Part shown: piece after piece, positions 14,796 through 16,280 of the stretch
Layout: every line of letters begins with the position of its first letter
Numbering within the stretch: position 1 is the first letter of the stretch
Assembly (NCBI GenBank): GCA_027062035.1
Contig: JAMOUL010000036.1
Span: forward strand, 1 to 16,280
Length of the DNA: 16,280 nt
Direction of reading: 5' to 3'
DNA from: Candidatus Aminicenantota bacterium
Lineage (GTDB): Bacteria; Acidobacteriota; Aminicenantia; S016-38
Notes under the pieces: generated by a model
Seen by the model: the letters and a program-made list of their open reading frames with translations, nothing else
Databases searched by the model: none
What the model was told of the DNA's origin: nothing
Position numbers and translations under genes: made by a program

Positions 14796-16193
14796 ATGAT
14801 TGCATTAATTACAGGTAGAGATGATTTAAAGGTTAACATAGAGGGTATTGAACTTGTAAAGATAGAATCGCCTGGAGAAGTTCCTTACAGTTTTCTTGAA
14901 AAATACAGGGGAGTTATTGTGGATGCTCGAGATGTCAAATATGCTCTGTCTTTTCTTACCAGAGTGCGTTCAGGAACCACAATAGACGTTTTTCTCAAAC
15001 CGGTGTTTGTTTATTCTGATTCCACAATTAATGATAAGTATCTTATGGAAATTTCCGATGGTCTTCTGGACTCCAGGAACATAATGGATGTTTTTCCTTT
15101 GACGGAGAAAATACTGGAGAAGGTCAGCAAGTTCCACGATTTTCAGGGATATAAACCGGAGCACTTCATTGCCCTGAAGGCTATGCAATATATGGTATCA
15201 AGGGAGGTGGACCTGAATCCGGTAATAATGCCCAAATCAAAATTTGGATATGTGTATCCACTCATAACCGTAAACTTTCCAGAGAGGGACGATGCAAGAA
15301 TGTTTGACATAGTGGAGTTCATCGACAATGAAAACCTTGCGGATTCCAGATTCGTTGACAGAATTCATCTCTGTCCCAGCTGCTCTTCGTCATTTTTGAA
15401 CTTCAGAGAAATCTGTCCTAAATGCGGTTCGGCAAATCTTGCAATGGATGATTTAATCCACCATTTTTCGTGTGGTTATGTGGGACCTGAAGCGAAATTT
15501 AAAAAAGATGATAAATTAATCTGCCCCAAGTGCGGAAAGATTTTAAGACATATTGGAATGGATTATGATAAACCATCGGTGATTTATACATGTAATGAAT
15601 GTAATTATAGTTTTCAAGAACCTGAAGTGACCGGGTTGTGCATGTATTGTGGGGAAGTTAACGCCGTGGAAAACTTGCTGGTAAGGGATATAAAAAGCTT
15701 CCAGGTTTCTCAGGTGACGGTCAACTGCGCAATAAATGGGATAATCCTCTCACTGAGAGACATTCTTTCTGAGACCATGAAGGTTCACACCAATTTTGCG
15801 TTCAGAACCATTCTGGAATATGAATTCAAAAAACAAAAACGATACAACGCTCAGAGCGTTCTTGTTTACCTACAGTTTAATTTCAATGGAAACAATCCGG
15901 TATTCAGGGAGAACCGGCAGGCTATTTTTGTTGAGATAGCTCATGTAATGAGGGATGTACTCAGGGAATCCGATGTTATTACGGCTTTAAGCGATAATAC
16001 CTTCGCCATATTGCTGCTGGAAGTTTCACATGAAGAGGCAAAGGAAGTTATGGAGAGGTTGAAGGAAAGAATTAAAAACTTTGTTGAAGATAATTTTCCT
16101 GGAGGGCGGCTGGATATATTGGTGGAATACTCCAATATAGAAGAAGCCCTGAGAGGAAGCTATTTCAATATGTATTCAGGAAGCAATGAATGA
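14796..16193 (+). CDS. Receiver-like/TackOD1 zinc-ribbon protein with degenerate GGDEF and intact I-site
   Basis: The 465-residue protein is soluble. The N-terminus (about 1-115) is a receiver-like alpha/beta domain (VIVDARD, then FLKPVFVYS). The centre (about 185-295) resembles the TackOD1 output domain: paired cysteines C193/C196, C207/C210, C243/C246, C266/C269 and C282/C285, a single C226 in SCGYVGPE, and the RHIGMDYDKP stretch. The C-terminus (about 336-460) is a GGDEF-family domain with SDNTF (399-403) in place of GGDEF and LQFNF in place of the metal-binding DIDxF, so cyclase activity is not expected. RESD (390-393) lies exactly five residues before SDNTF, as in a product-binding I-site. 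This suggests a c-di-GMP receptor comparable in logic to PelD. A strong SD (GGGGGAG) precedes the ATG by 3 bases. The gene overlaps the next one by 8 bases, so the two products are probably made together. Confidence 0.75.
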   Translation: MIALITGRDDLKVNIEGIELVKIESPGEVPYSFLEKYRGVIVDARDVKYALSFLTRVRSGTTIDVFLKPVFVYSDSTINDKYLMEISDGLLDSRNIMDVFPLTEKILEKVSKFHDFQGYKPEHFIALKAMQYMVSREVDLNPVIMPKSKFGYVYPLITVNFPERDDARMFDIVEFIDNENLADSRFVDRIHLCPSCSSSFLNFREICPKCGSANLAMDDLIHHFSCGYVGPEAKFKKDDKLICPKCGKILRHIGMDYDKPSVIYTCNECNYSFQEPEVTGLCMYCGEVNAVENLLVRDIKSFQVSQVTVNCAINGIILSLRDILSETMKVHTNFAFRTILEYEFKKQKRYNAQSVLVYLQFNFNGNNPVFRENRQAIFVEIAHVMRDVLRESDVITALSDNTFAILLLEVSHEEAKEVMERLKERIKNFVEDNFPGGRLDILVEYSNIEEALRGSYFNMYSGSNE

Positions 16194-16280
16194 AATAATA
16201 AGATATTTTTCCGAGTTTTCGGATATTTTCCTGTTCTGGAAGACAGTAGGTTTTGCTAAATTTGCTCGCTTTTTCTGGTT
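16186..16280 (+). CDS. Start of the next gene in the cluster, 3'-truncated by the window edge
   Basis: ATG at 16186 overlaps the preceding stop in ATGAATGA (8-base overlap), with AGGAAG at 16178-16183. The frame stays open to the window end (31 full codons). The readable N-terminus is rich in aromatics (RYFSEFSD, then LFWKTVGFAKFARFFW) and looks like an amphipathic lead-in to a first membrane helix. This would suit an inner-membrane glycosyltransferase or synthase, but it is too short to assign. A second ATG at 16190 stops after two codons and is excluded. Confidence 0.7.
   Translation, partial: MNEIIRYFSEFSDIFLFWKTVGFAKFARFFW

Noticed and set aside
1..16280. CRISPR arrays, tRNA genes, transposases or integrase/attachment sites
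   Set aside because: No regularly spaced repeats, no cloverleaf-like segments and no recombinase motifs were found on either strand.

Overview
This 16.3 kb window is an AT-rich chromosomal segment from a bacterium with an outer membrane. The evidence for an outer membrane is an exported tricorn-type protease, a TolC-like channel and a HlyD-like adaptor. Arginine is coded mostly by AGA/AGG and isoleucine often by ATA, and the proteins are rich in Lys and Glu. This leans towards a thermophile or a deep-branching lineage such as an Acidobacteriota/Aminicenantes-like group, but that placement is inference only. There are nine complete or nearly complete protein genes, one start-truncated gene (uvrB) and one end-truncated gene. 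I see no tRNA, rRNA, CRISPR array, insertion sequence or integrase.

Left part (1-5470): the end of uvrB (excision repair) is followed closely by a polytopic GT-C-like membrane glycosyltransferase. A 229-base AT-rich gap follows, then an EamA/DMT transporter. Its 3' end meets a convergent, unrecognised 206-residue ORF, with one base between the two stop codons.

Middle (5470-9170): a 230-base gap with two hairpin-forming inverted repeats precedes the 3' end of a minus-strand gene for a large exported tricorn-type serine protease. Its start lies in a compact divergent promoter region. The minus promoter (TTGAGT-17-TATAAT) and the plus promoter (TTGTCA-16-TAAAAT) sit back to back there.

Right part (9172-16280): this is the most unusual region, a co-directional cluster that looks like a c-di-GMP-controlled envelope or exopolysaccharide export system. 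In order it holds: (1) a membrane diguanylate cyclase with an intact GGDEF motif and inhibitory I-site; (2) a strong extended -10 promoter; (3) an exported protein that joins an AMIN-like domain, a two-repeat TolC-like outer-membrane-factor region and a glycosidase-like TIM-barrel domain; (4) a HlyD-like membrane-fusion protein with an AMIN-like domain inserted between its hairpin and its second lipoyl half; (5) a soluble protein with a receiver-like N-terminus, a TackOD1-type zinc-ribbon core and a degenerate GGDEF domain that has lost catalysis (SDNTF) but keeps the RxxD I-site at the exact canonical spacing; (6) the first 31 codons of an overlapping next gene, whose aromatic membrane-proximal start would fit a synthase or glycosyltransferase.

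The proposed logic is that the cyclase makes c-di-GMP, the catalytically dead GGDEF protein senses it, and the adaptor and TolC-like fusion form an envelope-spanning conduit with a built-in glycan-acting domain. The domain calls rest on motif reading. The system-level function is inference.
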